A stretch of 64,000 bases of DNA, from contig RGFZ01000004.1 in the NCBI GenBank assembly GCA_010024875.1, forward strand, positions 1-64,000, given 5' to 3'. Below, piece after piece: positions 52,408 through 64,000 of this stretch. This DNA comes from Oxalobacteraceae bacterium (GTDB lineage Bacteria > Pseudomonadota > Gammaproteobacteria > Burkholderiales > Burkholderiaceae_D). Position numbers and translations under genes: made by a program. Below the pieces are notes generated by a model that was given only the letters and a program-made list of their open reading frames with translations, was not told where the DNA came from and did no database searches. Positions within the stretch are counted from its first letter, which is position 1. Each line of letters starts with the position of its first letter.

Positions 52408-54840
52408 TCATTTCCCTGCCAGCTTTTGCCAGGTCTCGATGACCGAATCCGGGTTCAGCGAAATCGAGCTGATCCCTTCCTTCATGAGCCATTCGGCAAA
52501 ATCCGGGTGATCCGATGGGCCCTGACCGCAGATGCCCACGTACTTGCCCTTGGCGATACAAGTCTTGATTGCTTTGGTCAACAGCACCCGGACCGCCGGA
52601 TCGCGCTCGTCAAAGTCGGCGGCCAACAGTTCCATGCCGGAATCCCGGTCCAGACCGAGAGTCAGCTGGGTGAGGTCGTTGGAGCCGATCGAGAAACCAT
52701 CGAAATACTCCAGGAATTCTTCGGCGAGCAGCGCGTTGGACGGAATCTCGCACATCATGATCAAGCGCAGGCCGTTCTCGCCGCGCTTCAATCCGTGCTT
52801 GGCGAGCAGATGCACGACCTTCTCCGCCTGACCAAGCGTGCGCACGAAAGGCACCATCAGCTCGACATTGGTCAGCCCCATGTCGTCGCGCACCCGTTTC
52901 ATCGCGATGCACTCCATCTCGAAGGCTTCGGCGAAATCCGCCGCAACATAACGCGCTGCACCTCGGAAGCCGAGCATCGGGTTCTCTTCATCCGGCTCGT
53001 AGCGTGAGCCACCGATCAGCTTCTTGTACTCATTGGATTTGAAGTCGGAGAGACGAACGATCACGGGGCGCGGGTAAAAAGCCGCCGCGATAGTGGCCAC
53101 GCCTTCGGCCAGCTTGTCGACATAAAACGCCTTCGGCGAGGCATGGCCACGGGCGACGGATTCCACGGCTTTCTTCAGGTCGGGATCGACATTCGGATAA
53201 TCGAGAATCGCCTTGGGATGCACACCGATATTGTTGTTGATGATGAATTCCAGGCGCGCCAGACCGACGCCATCATTCGGGATGCTCTGAAAGTCGAAAG
53301 CCAGCTGCGGGTTGCCAACGTTCATCATGATCTTGACCGGAATTTTCGGCAACTCACCGCGCGCGACTTCGCTGATCTCGGTCTCGAGCAGGCCGTCATA
53401 GATCTTGCCCTCGTCGCCTTCGGCGCAAGAGACGGTGACTAGCGTGCCGTCCTTCAGCACCTCGGTCGCATCACCGCAGCCCACGACCGCGGGCACGCCC
53501 AGCTCGCGCGCAATAATCGCCGCATGGCAGGTACGACCGCCACGATTAGTGACGATCGCGGAGGCGCGCTTCATCACCGGCTCCCAGTTAGGATCGGTCA
53601 TGTCGGCCACCAGCACATCGCCGGGCTGCACGCGCTCCATCTCGTCCGGATCTTTGATCACGCGCACCGGACCGGCACCGATCTTCTGGCCGATCGCGCG
53701 ACCGTGGGTCAGAACGGTACCGCTGCCCTTGAGCTTGAAGCGCTGCTGCACATCCGCATGATGCTCTTGCGATTTGACGGTCTCGGGTCGGGCCTGCAAG
53801 ATATACAGCTTCCCGTCGCGACCATCTTTACCCCATTCGATATCCATCGGGCGGCCATAGTGCTTCTCGATGGTGACGGCATAGGTCGCCAGCTCGGCGA
53901 TCTCGGCATCGTTGAGCGAGTAGCGGTTGCGCAGCTCGATTGGCACGTCGACCGTGCGCACCGAGCGGCCGGCCTTGGCCTCGCCGGTAAATTCCATCTT
54001 GATCAGCTTGGAACCGATGTTGCGGCGGATGATGGGCAATTTGCCGGCGGCCAGCATGGGCTTGTGCACGTAAAACTCGTCCGGATTCACCGCGCCCTGC
54101 ACTACGGTCTCGCCCAGCCCGTAGCTGGAGGTGATGAAGACCACATCCGTAAAGCCGGATTCGGTGTCGATGGTGAACATCACACCAGCCGCGCCGAGAT
54201 CGGAGCGCACCATGCGCTGAATGCCGGCGGACAGCGCTACCTCGGAATGCGTAAATCCCTTGTGCACGCGGTAAGAGATCGCACGGTCGTTGTAGAGCGA
54301 GGCGAACACGTGCTTGATTGCCTCGAGCACGTTGTCGATCCCGACCACGTTGAGAAAGGTCTCCTGCTGGCCGGCGAAAGAGGCGTCGGGAAGGTCTTCG
54401 GCGGTCGCGGAGGAGCGCACAGCAAATGACATCTCACTTGAAGAATCATCTACAAGTCTATGATAAAAATCATCTATTTCTTTTTGCAGGCGCGGCTGGA
54501 ACGGGGTATCGACGATCCATTGACGGATCTCGGCACCGGCTGCTGCCAGCGCGCGAACATCATCGATATCGAGCTTGGCCAGACGGTCGGCAATGCGCTC
54601 AGCCAGCGAAGGGCCGCCATCGCTGTAAGACAGGAAATCCCGATAAGCCTGCGCCGTAGTGGCAAACCCGCCCGGCACGCGCACGTCCATATGGGCGAGC
54701 TGGCTGATCATCTCGCCGAGGGATGCATTCTTGCCGCCGACGGACTCGACATCCGTCATGCGCAGGTTTTCGAAGGAAACGACGTAGGCCGCCCCCTGAT
54801 CAGGGGCTTGATGGACCCCCTTGGTTGCTACGTTGGACAT
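52408..54840 (-). CDS. ppsA: Phosphoenolpyruvate synthase
   Basis: 810 aa; [53 protein letters not shown]. Confidence 0.98.
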   Translation of the reverse strand: MSNVATKGVHQAPDQGAAYVVSFENLRMTDVESVGGKNASLGEMISQLAHMDVRVPGGFATTAQAYRDFLSYSDGGPSLAERIADRLAKLDIDDVRALAAAGAEIRQWIVDTPFQPRLQKEIDDFYHRLVDDSSSEMSFAVRSSATAEDLPDASFAGQQETFLNVVGIDNVLEAIKHVFASLYNDRAISYRVHKGFTHSEVALSAGIQRMVRSDLGAAGVMFTIDTESGFTDVVFITSSYGLGETVVQGAVNPDEFYVHKPMLAAGKLPIIRRNIGSKLIKMEFTGEAKAGRSVRTVDVPIELRNRYSLNDAEIAELATYAVTIEKHYGRPMDIEWGKDGRDGKLYILQARPETVKSQEHHADVQQRFKLKGSGTVLTHGRAIGQKIGAGPVRVIKDPDEMERVQPGDVLVADMTDPNWEPVMKRASAIVTNRGGRTCHAAIIARELGVPAVVGCGDATEVLKDGTLVTVSCAEGDEGKIYDGLLETEISEVARGELPKIPVKIMMNVGNPQLAFDFQSIPNDGVGLARLEFIINNNIGVHPKAILDYPNVDPDLKKAVESVARGHASPKAFYVDKLAEGVATIAAAFYPRPVIVRLSDFKSNEYKKLIGGSRYEPDEENPMLGFRGAARYVAADFAEAFEMECIAMKRVRDDMGLTNVELMVPFVRTLGQAEKVVHLLAKHGLKRGENGLRLIMMCEIPSNALLAEEFLEYFDGFSIGSNDLTQLTLGLDRDSGMELLAADFDERDPAVRVLLTKAIKTCIAKGKYVGICGQGPSDHPDFAEWLMKEGISSISLNPDSVIETWQKLAGK

Positions 54841-55017
54841 GACTACTACCTTTTTGATGATGAGAAATCTTCATAAGCGCCTCGCAACCGGGGATCATTT
54901 TGTTATTCTTGGTACAAGCTGCGTGGGAAAAATTAGGTGGCCATCATTTTACAGGTCGCCAGCCTCTTTTTTCTGCGAATGACCGTTCTTTTTGCATTAT
55001 TTTTCTGTCAATTCACG

Positions 55018-55866
55018 ATGCCCGATTCCACTCCTGCTTCCAAATCCAGTTACGACCGCACTGCTTTCTTCGTCTCTGACGGCACGGGTATTACGGCCGA
55101 GACGTTCGGGCATTCCGTCCTGATCCAGTTCGACCTGAGATTTCGTGAAATCCGGCTGCCCTTCGTCGATACGATCGACAAGGCGCATGAAGCAGTTCGG
55201 CGAATCAATGAATCTGCTGCAGCGGATGGCAAGCGCCCCATTGTGTTCACGACGCTGGTCAAGTCTGACCTCTCGGCGATTGTGCGCAAGTCCGACGGAC
55301 TCCACATGGACTTGATACAAACCTTCGTCGAGCCGCTGGAACAAGAACTGGGCGTGCCCTCGACCCACTCCATAGGCCGCAGTCACAACATCGCCGATGC
55401 CAACGACTACAAGAACCGCATCGAGGCGATCAACTTCGCACTGGCGCATGATGACGGGCAATCACATAAGAATCTGGCGACGGCCGATGTGATCCTGGTG
55501 GGCGTCTCGCGCTCCGGCAAGACACCCACCAGTTTGTATCTGGCCATGCAGTATGGGATCAAGGCGGCCAACTATCCACTGATCCCGGAAGATTTCGAGC
55601 GCGGTCATTTGCCAAGCGGGCTGGTACCTTATCGCGGGAAGATCTTCGGATTATCCATCGCGCCTGACCGGCTCTCTGAAGTTCGCAATGAGCGTCGCCC
55701 GGGAAGCAAATATGCATCGCTGGAAAATTGCCGCTATGAAGTCAACGAGGCCGAAAGGATGATGCACCGCGAAGGCATTCGCTGGGTATCGACCACCGTG
55801 AAATCAATCGAAGAAATCGCCACCCTGATGCTGCAAGAACTCAGACTGGAAAAGCGTGCTTACTGA
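55018..55866 (+). CDS. ppsR: PEP synthase regulatory kinase/pyrophosphorylase (PSRP)
   Basis: FFVSDGTGITAETFGHSVLIQF; GVSRSGKTPTSLYLAMQYGIKAANYPL; divergent from ppsA. Confidence 0.95.
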   Translation: MPDSTPASKSSYDRTAFFVSDGTGITAETFGHSVLIQFDLRFREIRLPFVDTIDKAHEAVRRINESAAADGKRPIVFTTLVKSDLSAIVRKSDGLHMDLIQTFVEPLEQELGVPSTHSIGRSHNIADANDYKNRIEAINFALAHDDGQSHKNLATADVILVGVSRSGKTPTSLYLAMQYGIKAANYPLIPEDFERGHLPSGLVPYRGKIFGLSIAPDRLSEVRNERRPGSKYASLENCRYEVNEAERMMHREGIRWVSTTVKSIEEIATLMLQELRLEKRAY

Positions 55867-55879
55867 CAGGCACGCTTCA

Positions 55880-56677
55880 CTACCGATCTAATAGCAGTTG
55901 CCTTCGCTGCTCAAACAGACAAACCGCTGCGGCGGCGGCGACATTCATGGATTCGACGCCGGCTTGCTGAGGGATCGCCAACACGGTCGTCACACGGGAC
56001 AGCAGTTCGGGCGATACGCCAGCACCCTCATGGCCGAAAAGCCAGGCACATGGCGCACGTAGCGGCATATCGAAGATCGATACCGTCGCATGCGAACTGG
56101 TTGCGTACACGGGCACTGTAGCGCTTGCCATCCATTGCCCCAAATCGGCCTGTTCGATGACATCCAGCACGAAGTGCGCGCCCATGCCTGCGCGCAGCAC
56201 CTTAGGCGACCAGGCGGCTGCCGTGCCCTCGCCGCAGATCACCTGTCGTATGCCCGCTGCGGCTGCACTCCTGAGAATTGAACCCAGATTGCCTGGATCT
56301 TGCAGCTTATCCAGCAAGACGGTGGGCGTATCGGGTGCTACTGTGGTCTGCGCGACCGGTACGGGCACCATGAACAGCAGCGCGACACCCTGCTCGACCT
56401 GACTCAGTGGCGAGAACAGCGCATCCGGCAGCTGAATGCACTCCACGTCCATGGACAGGCATCGTTCGAGAATGCCGGACACCTCAGGATGATGGCGCGC
56501 GTTCTCTGAAAATACGCACAGCTCGGGGCGACCGCGATGCTCAAGCCAGGCCTCGCACAAATGCACGCCATCGAGCAAGGTTTTGCCGAACTTGCGCCGG
56601 GCCGGTGAGCTGCTCGCCAGCTGCCTGAGCTGCTTGTAGTGCGGATTATCGCGAGAGGTAACGGGCTTGATGCTCAT
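55880..56677 (-). CDS. TrmH/SpoU-family RNA 2'-O-methyltransferase
   Basis: LQDPGNLGSILRSAAAAGI; LFGHEGAGVSPEL; IPQQAGVESMNVAAAAAVCLFE. Confidence 0.93.
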   Translation of the reverse strand: MSIKPVTSRDNPHYKQLRQLASSSPARRKFGKTLLDGVHLCEAWLEHRGRPELCVFSENARHHPEVSGILERCLSMDVECIQLPDALFSPLSQVEQGVALLFMVPVPVAQTTVAPDTPTVLLDKLQDPGNLGSILRSAAAAGIRQVICGEGTAAAWSPKVLRAGMGAHFVLDVIEQADLGQWMASATVPVYATSSHATVSIFDMPLRAPCAWLFGHEGAGVSPELLSRVTTVLAIPQQAGVESMNVAAAAAVCLFEQRRQLLLDR

Positions 56678-56684
56678 CGCAAGC

Positions 56685-57305
56685 TCATGCGTTGCTGGCT
56701 ATGTTCAGCAATTCGCGCACCGGTGCGTAAGAGCGCCGATGCACCGGCGAGACACCATGCGCACGTAGTCGCTCAAGATGCAGCGCTGTCGGATAGCCCT
56801 TGTGCTGATCAAAGGCGTACTGAGGATAGGTTCGATGCATTTCATTCAGTGCGGCATCGCGCGCTGTCTTGGCAAGTATCGAGGCCGCAGAGATTTCGGT
56901 GACCTTGTCATCGCCTTTGATAATCGCCTCAGTGCGTATGCTGCACACCGGACAGCGATTACCATCAATCAGCGCCAATGACGGAAGCACGGACAGGCCT
57001 TCAATCGCGCGTCGCATCGCGAGCATCGTGGCCTGAAGAATGTTGAGTTCGTCGATCTCGGTTTCTGAGCACTGCGCGATCGCCCAGGCGAGCGCATCAC
57101 GGCGGATGATGACGGCTAATTCATCGCGCCTGACAGCGCTGAGTTTTTTGGAGTCTCTCAGGCCTTCGATAGGACGCGCGGGATCGAGTATCACGGCAGC
57201 GGCAAACACTGGACCCGCGAGCGGCCCTCTGCCGGCCTCGTCGACACCGCAAATCACCTCGCCGCGCGTATCGAACAGCGACAGGCTGGCGGCGGGCTCG
57301 GGCAT
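56685..57305 (-). CDS. rnhB: Ribonuclease HII
   Basis: [36 protein letters not shown]. Confidence 0.97.
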   Translation of the reverse strand: MPEPAASLSLFDTRGEVICGVDEAGRGPLAGPVFAAAVILDPARPIEGLRDSKKLSAVRRDELAVIIRRDALAWAIAQCSETEIDELNILQATMLAMRRAIEGLSVLPSLALIDGNRCPVCSIRTEAIIKGDDKVTEISAASILAKTARDAALNEMHRTYPQYAFDQHKGYPTALHLERLRAHGVSPVHRRSYAPVRELLNIASNA

Positions 57306-57310
57306 CTTGC

Positions 57311-58477
57311 TTAGAGCCTGCCGCTGCGCGACAGCAGTTCCATGACCGCGTGAGCGCTCTGTGACGCGGTGTTGCGCATCAGATCATGATGAAGATCGAC
57401 GAAGCGGCGGCGTAGCCGCTGACGGTTCTGATCATTCGATATCTGCGCCCATAACGCACTGGCGAGACTAGCCGGCGTTGCCCGGTCTTGCAGCAACTCT
57501 GGGACCAGAAATTCGCGCGCCATCACATTCGGTAGCCCGACCCAAGGCTGGTAGGCCATCAGCCGCAGGATCTGCCAACTTGCCGGGTTCATTCGGTAAC
57601 TGATCACCATAGGCTTCTTGAACAGTGCGACCTCGAGCGTTGCCGTACCGCTGGCGACCAGCGCCGCATCGCACGCTGCCATCGCGGTATGAGAATTGCC
57701 TGTCGTGACCGTCAGCGGTAACTTTTTCAGTTCGGGACGATCGATCAGCTGCTCGAAATAAGCGCGCTGCGTCTCGCCCGCCATCGGAATGACAAAACGG
57801 ATGCCAGGATCGCGCTTGACCAGCTGTGCCGCTGTCTCAACAAACACGCGCGAGTTGTACTTCAGCTCCGAGAGGCGGCTGCCGGGCAGGATGGTGACGA
57901 TCCTGCTGTTATGGTCCAGCCCGAGCGCATCGCGCGCTGCCTCCTGATCAGGATCCATCGGGATGACTTCGGCCAGTGGATGGCCGACATAAGTGACGGG
58001 TATGCCGGCCTTGTTGTAGATGGCCTCTTCAAAAGGGAAGATCACCAGCATATGATTGACCGCGCGCGCGATCTTCTTGATGCGGCCACGCCGCCAGGCC
58101 CAGATTGACGGGCTGACGAAATGCATGGTTGGTATGCCCGCCTGCTTGAGCGCAACCTCAAGATCCAGATTGAAGTCAGGCGCATCGACACCAATAAAAG
58201 CAGCCGGTCTCTCTTCGAGCAGCCGATCGCGCAACTCGTCGCGGAACCGTTTCAGCTCACGGTAGTGCGAGATCACCTCGAACAAGCCACGCACGGCGAG
58301 CTTGTCCATCGGATAGTCGGAAATGAAACCATGCTCGGCCATCGCTGGGCCGCCGATGCCGTGAATTCGGGCATCGGACAGCATCAGCCGCAGGCCCGAG
58401 AGCATGCGGCCCGCGAGCAGGTCACCGGAAGCTTCTCCGGCCACCATCGTGAGCGTCAGGTCAGCGGATGATGCCAC
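57311..58477 (-). CDS. lpxB: Lipid-A-disaccharide synthase
   Basis: [42 protein letters not shown]. Confidence 0.97.
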   Translation of the reverse strand: MASSADLTLTMVAGEASGDLLAGRMLSGLRLMLSDARIHGIGGPAMAEHGFISDYPMDKLAVRGLFEVISHYRELKRFRDELRDRLLEERPAAFIGVDAPDFNLDLEVALKQAGIPTMHFVSPSIWAWRRGRIKKIARAVNHMLVIFPFEEAIYNKAGIPVTYVGHPLAEVIPMDPDQEAARDALGLDHNSRIVTILPGSRLSELKYNSRVFVETAAQLVKRDPGIRFVIPMAGETQRAYFEQLIDRPELKKLPLTVTTGNSHTAMAACDAALVASGTATLEVALFKKPMVISYRMNPASWQILRLMAYQPWVGLPNVMAREFLVPELLQDRATPASLASALWAQISNDQNRQRLRRRFVDLHHDLMRNTASQSAHAVMELLSRSGRL

Positions 58478-59249
58478 GAGTGCTCGTCTCCAGAAATTCG
58501 CGCAGTAGTCTGATGTGGGCAGCGTGCTCAGGCTGTGACTGCTCTTCGTTGATCAACGCAGCCTTCGCCTCATCCAGCGTGTGTCCCGATTTGTAGAGCA
58601 GCTTGTATGCATGCCGCAGCGCCTGAATGGCTTCCTTGGAAAAACCGCGCCGTTTCAGACCTTCGCTGTTGATGCCGTGCGCGGCCGCCGGGTTGCCATT
58701 TAGGATCACATAGGGTGGCACATCTTGCGTGAGGCTGGTGAACATGCCCAGCATTGCATGCGCGCCGATCTTGCAGAACTGGTGCACGCCCGAGTGACCC
58801 CCTAGGATCGCCCAGTCATCCACCTGCACATGACCCGCCAGCTGCGCATTGTTTGCAAAGATGGTGTGATTACCGATCTGACAGTCATGGGCGAGATGCA
58901 CATAGGCCATGATCCAGTTGTCATTGCCGAGGCGAGTAACCCCGAGATCTTGCGCAGTTCCACGGTTGAACGTACAAAACTCGCGGATCATGTTTCGGTC
59001 ACCGATCTCCAGCCTGGTCAGCTCGCCATTGTATTTTTTGTCTTGGGGCGCCGCACCTATGGATGAAAACTGATAAAAAACATTATCCTCGCCAATGGTG
59101 GTTTTACCATCGATGACGACATGTGGTCCGATGCGAGTGCGTGCACCGATCACGACCTCGGGTCCGATGATGCTGTAAGGTCCGATCTCGACGGTTGGAT
59201 GCAGCTCGGCACCCGGCTCGACGATCGCGGTGGGATGAATTTTTGCCAT
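58461..59249 (-). CDS. lpxA: UDP-N-acetylglucosamine acyltransferase
   Basis: Hexapeptide repeats; [41 protein letters not shown]. Confidence 0.97.
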   Translation of the reverse strand: MAKIHPTAIVEPGAELHPTVEIGPYSIIGPEVVIGARTRIGPHVVIDGKTTIGEDNVFYQFSSIGAAPQDKKYNGELTRLEIGDRNMIREFCTFNRGTAQDLGVTRLGNDNWIMAYVHLAHDCQIGNHTIFANNAQLAGHVQVDDWAILGGHSGVHQFCKIGAHAMLGMFTSLTQDVPPYVILNGNPAAAHGINSEGLKRRGFSKEAIQALRHAYKLLYKSGHTLDEAKAALINEEQSQPEHAAHIRLLREFLETSTRGIIR

Positions 59250-59255
59250 GAGGTC

Positions 59256-59720
59256 TTATTCCACTGCCGGCGCGTCAGCGATGCTGCGCATCGTGCACAT
59301 CAGCTCGGCCTCGACCACCAGCTGCTCTTCCACCGTCGCACGCGCGTGAAACTTCCAAATGCCACGCGACTGTCGCAGGATTTCCACTTGCATGCGCAGC
59401 TGATCCCCCGGTTCGACAGGACGCTTGAAGCGCGCACCATCAATCCCCACAAAATAAACAACTGCGTTGTCATCGGGCTTTTGTCCGTTGGTCAAGAAAG
59501 CCAGCAACGCCGCTGTCTGTGCCAGTGCTTCTATGGTCAGCACGCCCGGCATCACCGGTTTGTGCGGAAAATGTCCGTTGAAGAATTCTTCATTGATGGT
59601 CACGTTCTTGATCGCAGTGATCGTCTTGCCGGACTCCCAGTCGATTACGCGATCGACCAGTAGCAGCGGATAACGATGAGGCAAATATTCCTTGATCTGA
59701 TTGATGTCTAGGCTTTTCAT
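59256..59720 (-). CDS. fabZ: 3-hydroxyacyl-[ACP] dehydratase FabZ
   Basis: [37 protein letters not shown]. Confidence 0.97.
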   Translation of the reverse strand: MKSLDINQIKEYLPHRYPLLLVDRVIDWESGKTITAIKNVTINEEFFNGHFPHKPVMPGVLTIEALAQTAALLAFLTNGQKPDDNAVVYFVGIDGARFKRPVEPGDQLRMQVEILRQSRGIWKFHARATVEEQLVVEAELMCTMRSIADAPAVE

Positions 59721-59738
59721 TGTGATAGTCGCCTGTTC

Positions 59739-60800
59739 TCAGGATGATGATGAATTTTTGTCGGTGAGCTGTCGGACAATCTTCTCGAGCTCGCGGATGC
59801 GATCGCGCATCGTATCGAGCTGTCGCACCACAGCCGCGGTCTTTTCCCAGTCGGCGTTTTTTGCCAACGGGTAGAAGCCTGTGTACTGCCCGGGCTCGGC
59901 AATCGAGCGCGACACCAGACTTCCAGAAGAAATGTGCACATTGTCGGCAATGCTCAAGTGTCCTAAAACCATCGCAGCACCGCCGAATGTGCAGTTGCGT
60001 CCGATCTTGGCGCTGCCCGCGACGCCCACGCAGCCGGCCATCGCCGTGTTTTCTCCGATCACACAGTTGTGGGCGATCTGAATCTGATTGTCCAGCTTGA
60101 CGCCGTTACCGATCACGGTATCGTCCAGCGCACCCCGATCAATTGTGGTGTTTGCACCGATCTCCACATCGTCACCTAGGCGAACGCCGCCGGTCTGAGG
60201 GATCTTGATCCAGCGCCCCTTGTCATTCGCAAAGCCAAAGCCGTCGCCACCGATCACCGCGCCCGACTGGATGACACCACGCGCACCGATATGGCAATCC
60301 GCAAGAAAACTCACATTCGGATGCAGTACCGTGCCTTCACCCAGACTGGCTGACTTGCCGATCACGCAGCCCGCACCGATGATGCAATGCTCGCCGATCA
60401 CGACACCCGCGTCGATCGTGACATTCGGCCCAATGACAGCCGTCGCTGCGATCTTTGCGCTGGCATCAATGACCGCACTCGGATGAATGCCTGGCTTGGG
60501 CGGCGGCGCGCTGCGCTCTGCGAAAAATTGCGCCACCCGCGCGTAGTAGGCGTAGGGGTTGTCGGTCAGCACCACCGCACCCGTGTACGCGCCACCTATC
60601 TCCGAGTGATCTTTCGCGGAAAGGATCAGCGCCGACGCGCGAGTCTGTGCAGCGCCGGAACGCAGGCGAGGATTGGACAGAAAGGTGATGTGCGATGCGC
60701 TGGCGGCTTCCAGCGGAGCGATCCCGGTGATGGCAATGTCCGGATCGCCTATCAACTCCCCGCCCAGGCTTTCGACCAAATCGCCCAGTCGAGTGCTCAT
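59739..60800 (-). CDS. lpxD: UDP-3-O-(3-hydroxyacyl)glucosamine N-acyltransferase
   Basis: Hexapeptide repeats; [19 protein letters not shown]; position in bamA-skp-lpxD-fabZ-lpxA. Confidence 0.97.
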   Translation of the reverse strand: MSTRLGDLVESLGGELIGDPDIAITGIAPLEAASASHITFLSNPRLRSGAAQTRASALILSAKDHSEIGGAYTGAVVLTDNPYAYYARVAQFFAERSAPPPKPGIHPSAVIDASAKIAATAVIGPNVTIDAGVVIGEHCIIGAGCVIGKSASLGEGTVLHPNVSFLADCHIGARGVIQSGAVIGGDGFGFANDKGRWIKIPQTGGVRLGDDVEIGANTTIDRGALDDTVIGNGVKLDNQIQIAHNCVIGENTAMAGCVGVAGSAKIGRNCTFGGAAMVLGHLSIADNVHISSGSLVSRSIAEPGQYTGFYPLAKNADWEKTAAVVRQLDTMRDRIRELEKIVRQLTDKNSSSS

Positions 60801-60816
60801 GGCGGAAGGTCCTGTT

Positions 60817-61332
60817 TTATTTGTTCAGTGCCTTGAGCACTTTGTCGGTGATGTCGATGCGAGGGCTGTAGTAGACAGCTTCCTGGAAAACGATATCGTA
60901 CTTTTCAGCGTCGGCGATCTGCTTGATCACTTTGTTGGCGCGCTCGAGAACAACAGCGAGTTCTTCGTTGCGACGCTGGTTCAGGTCTTCGCGGAATTCG
61001 CGCTGACGACGCTGAAAATCCTTGTCCATCTCGGCCAGTTCGCGCTGGCGCTTGCCGCGCTCGGCGTCGCTGATCACCGGCGCGTCCTTGTCGAGTTTTT
61101 CGGCAGTGGATTTCAGCTTGGCTGCCAGCTCTTGCAGATCTTTCTCGCGCTTGGAAAACTCCTGCTCCAGTTTGGCCGTGGCCGCTTTCGCCGGCGCGGC
61201 GTCACGGAAGATACGCTCCGTGCTGACGAAACCCACCTTGAGGTCCTGCTGGGCGCTGGCCGCCACCGGCAAACTCAACGCCATGCCAACGATGATCGAA
61301 GTCGCTGTTGCCTTTTTAATTACAGATTTCAA
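60817..61332 (-). CDS. skp: Periplasmic chaperone Skp/OmpH
   Basis: 171 aa; signal peptide; [20 protein letters not shown]; coiled-coil; downstream of bamA. Confidence 0.94.
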   Translation of the reverse strand: MKSVIKKATATSIIVGMALSLPVAASAQQDLKVGFVSTERIFRDAAPAKAATAKLEQEFSKREKDLQELAAKLKSTAEKLDKDAPVISDAERGKRQRELAEMDKDFQRRQREFREDLNQRRNEELAVVLERANKVIKQIADAEKYDIVFQEAVYYSPRIDITDKVLKALNK

Positions 61333-61463
61333 TTCATTCTCCGCAATACGGGATGGAACATTCGCCTGAGCGGGCGAACCGGCGGCCTTGGCGCCAATCT
61401 CGCCAAGCCACTGCCGCTAAGCCGGCGTGCGTCAAGCCGGCTCGCTATTATGCCATTCGCTCC

Positions 61464-63848
61464 TCAGAAGCCGGTACCCAGTTGAAACTGGAACCGCTGT
61501 GTCCGGTCGAATGACTTGGGATTCATCGGATAACCAAGCGAGAGCTTGAGCGGTCCGACAGGAGAGATCCAGCTAATGCCCAGACCCGTGCTGTAACGCA
61601 GGTCGCCCAAGCTGATGTTTTCGCCATCTTGGGGATTAAATACCTGACCCGCATCCAGGAAGGTAAACCAGCGCAGGCTGCGGTCTACGCCGGTACCGGG
61701 GAAAGGCATCTGCAGCTCGGCGTTGGCCAGTATCCGCGCCTGGCCACCAATGGGCAATCGGAACAGGCTGCTCGTGCTGGTGCTACCGTAATTGTTCCCG
61801 GCCACCGACAAGGACCCGGCCTGATAGCCCCGGACGGTGCCAATGCCGCCCGCATAAAAATTCTTGAAAATCGGGTAAGGATCACCGCCAAGGCCAGCAC
61901 CGTAGTTGACCTCACCATTGATCGCCAGCGTCGCGGTGTTCGCCAGATTGAGCGGGAAGTAGTACTGATCCTGATACGTCGTACGGTAGTACTTCGCTGA
62001 ACCACCCGGAGAGACCTCGAGGTTCGCGCGACGGTAGCGTCCTTTGGTCGGTATCAGAGCACTGTCGCGGTTGTCTCGCTGCCAAGCCACGGTCAAGGGG
62101 ATGGCCGTGGTGTGGGCATTACCCACGCCATCGGGAGAGATACTGCCGAATTTTTCAACATACTCGATGTATCGCGCCGGACTGCGATCATTGCCATAGA
62201 CGTCCACCGTGGTGTCCTCAACGCCGATACCGAAGAACACCCGATCAAACTCGGTAAAGGGAACGCCGAAGTTGACATTGCCGCCTTTAGTCACCACCTT
62301 GTAGTCCACATTGCTGAGGTAAAGCGGTGGGCGGGCAGTGCGCAAGAAGATCTCGGTGGTGCGGCTGACGCCATCTTCAGTGAAATACGGGTTGGTATGC
62401 GACAGCGCAATGGTCCTGAACACCTTACTGGTGTTCACATTGATACCGATGTTATTGCCGGTGCCGAAAGCGTTTGACTGATTGATCGAGCCAGTCAGGG
62501 TCAGTTTTTCGCTGCTGGAGAAACCCGCGCCAATCATGATGTTACCGGTTGGCTTTTCCGTCACATTGACATTCAGATCCACTTGGTCGGGTGCGCCAGG
62601 CACTTCGAGGGTGTCGACATTGGTGTCGAGAAAAAAGCCCAGACGGCCGAGACGGTCGCGCGAGAGTCTGATCTTGTCTCCGTCATACCAGGAGCTTTCA
62701 AACTGGCGGAATTCACGGCGAATCACTTCATCTCGCGTGCGGTCATTACCACCTACGTTGATGCGACGCACGTAGACGCGTTTGCCAGGATCGACAAAGA
62801 TCGTGAAGCTGACTTCGTTTTTCTCGCGATTGATGTCCGGGACAGCGTTCACGTTCGCAAAGGCGTAGCCGAACACGCCCATCCGCTCCGTGATCTTCTT
62901 GGTGGTCTCGTTCATCTTCTCGCCGGAGTAGGCATCGCCCTTGCTGAGGGTCACCAGACGAGACAGCTCATCCTCGCGACCCAGCATCTCGCCCTCGAGC
63001 TTGATGCCCGAGACGGTGAACTTCTCTCCCTCTTTGATGTTGATGTTGATGTAGATGTCTTTCTTGTCGGGTGAGATAGAGACTTGCGTGGACTCAACCT
63101 GCATCTCGAGGTAGCCGCGATTCAGATAGAAAGAGCGCAGCGCCTCGATATCACCGGCCAGTTTCTGCTTCGAGTACTGATCGGATTTGCTGTACCAAGT
63201 GAACCATCCCGGGGTGCTGAGCTTGATTTGATCCAGCAGCTCGCTATCTTTGAAGGCCTTGTTGCCGACGATGTTGATCTGCTTGATCTTCGACACCTCG
63301 CCCTCGTCAACCGCGAATGTCACGTTGACTCGATTGCGCTCGATAGGCGTGACGGTCGTGGTCACCTGCATCCCGTACAAGCCGCGCGACAGATATTGGC
63401 GTTTCAGTTCCTGCTCGGCGCGATCCACCAGGGCCTTGTCGAGAATGCGTGACTCGCCCAGACCGAGGTCTTTGAGCGATTTGATCAGCTGCTGTTTGTC
63501 GAATTCCTTCACGCCAGTGAAATCCACGCCGGCGATCGCGGGACGCTCTTCCACCATCACGACCAGTACATTGCCATCGGCCTCAATGCGTACATCCTTG
63601 AAAAAACCGGTTGCATAAAGCGCCTTGATTGCCGCCGCCGCTTTCTCGTCATTGAAGGTATCACCGACACGCACCGGCAAGTAACTGAACACCGTGCCTG
63701 CTTCGGTGCGCTGTATGCCCTCGACACGAATATCCTTCACAGTGAAAGGATCAACCGCGAACCCGTGGCCGGCGCACAAGGAGAAAGCTGCTGCAGCAAC
63801 CAGCCGAGGAATGAAGGGCAGCGCGCGGCGATCAGGGTGTGGTGTCAT
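61464..63848 (-). CDS. bamA: Outer membrane assembly factor BamA
   Basis: 794 aa; POTRA repeats; GTVRGYQAGSL; C-terminal FQFQLGTGF. Confidence 0.98.
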   Translation of the reverse strand: MTPHPDRRALPFIPRLVAAAAFSLCAGHGFAVDPFTVKDIRVEGIQRTEAGTVFSYLPVRVGDTFNDEKAAAAIKALYATGFFKDVRIEADGNVLVVMVEERPAIAGVDFTGVKEFDKQQLIKSLKDLGLGESRILDKALVDRAEQELKRQYLSRGLYGMQVTTTVTPIERNRVNVTFAVDEGEVSKIKQINIVGNKAFKDSELLDQIKLSTPGWFTWYSKSDQYSKQKLAGDIEALRSFYLNRGYLEMQVESTQVSISPDKKDIYININIKEGEKFTVSGIKLEGEMLGREDELSRLVTLSKGDAYSGEKMNETTKKITERMGVFGYAFANVNAVPDINREKNEVSFTIFVDPGKRVYVRRINVGGNDRTRDEVIRREFRQFESSWYDGDKIRLSRDRLGRLGFFLDTNVDTLEVPGAPDQVDLNVNVTEKPTGNIMIGAGFSSSEKLTLTGSINQSNAFGTGNNIGINVNTSKVFRTIALSHTNPYFTEDGVSRTTEIFLRTARPPLYLSNVDYKVVTKGGNVNFGVPFTEFDRVFFGIGVEDTTVDVYGNDRSPARYIEYVEKFGSISPDGVGNAHTTAIPLTVAWQRDNRDSALIPTKGRYRRANLEVSPGGSAKYYRTTYQDQYYFPLNLANTATLAINGEVNYGAGLGGDPYPIFKNFYAGGIGTVRGYQAGSLSVAGNNYGSTSTSSLFRLPIGGQARILANAELQMPFPGTGVDRSLRWFTFLDAGQVFNPQDGENISLGDLRYSTGLGISWISPVGPLKLSLGYPMNPKSFDRTQRFQFQLGTGF

Positions 63849-63911
63849 TGATTTTTAACCAAGAGAATTGAACCAGTGCGCGGACCGTGAGCATGACAGT
63901 CGATAAAACCG

Positions 63912-64000
63912 TCACCAGACGAGGCGGACAATATCGTTAAACAATGCGACTGTCATGAGTGCCATCAGGATGCCAAGGCCTGCGCGCTGAGCGATTTGTC
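63912..64000 (-). CDS. rseP: RIP zinc metalloprotease RseP, C-terminal end only (window edge)
   Basis: Minus-strand translation QIAQRAGLGILMALMTVALFNDIVRLVW-stop, immediately upstream of bamA. Confidence 0.85.
   Translation of the reverse strand, partial: QIAQRAGLGILMALMTVALFNDIVRLVW

Noticed and set aside
53524-54429. 301-aa plus-strand ORF opposite ppsA
   Set aside because: His-rich antisense translation of a canonical ppsA
61420-61442. AGCCGGC/GCCGGCT hairpin between bamA and skp
   Set aside because: No T tract and bamA-skp are normally co-transcribed; too little support to call a terminator or regulator

Overview
The window reads as a gene-dense, ordinary betaproteobacterial chromosome, probably Burkholderiales (inference from gene order and protein similarity, no search run). 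Housekeeping blocks: lon-clpX-clpP-tig with tRNA-Leu(UAG); hpnCDE squalene synthesis genes; radA-alr; rimI-tsaB-udg; nadB/nadC/nadA; tadA-queD-queE; guaB-guaA; ppsA/ppsR; and rseP(partial)-bamA-skp-lpxD-fabZ-lpxA-lpxB-rnhB-trmH. There are two RND efflux loci: one MFP+pump pair, and one CzcCBA-like set with a two-component system. I found no phage, CRISPR, IS element or classic defence island. Most notable: (1) clpP, smpB and rnfH each appear to lack an internal or C-terminal segment, while the other housekeeping genes I compared look full length; this is either a sequence/assembly artefact or real lesions, two of them in the trans-translation/ClpXP pathway. (2) A poorly characterised locus at about 44.6-47.6 kb: a DUF3095-like protein with nucleotide-cyclase-like motifs, ATGA-coupled to an amidase, divergent from a Cys-rich microprotein preceded by two perfect palindromes. 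(3) A REPIN-like pair of inverted palindromic cores plus dispersed relatives. (4) An orphan Tat-exported IorB-like molybdenum hydroxylase subunit. All family calls come from reading the translations by eye.
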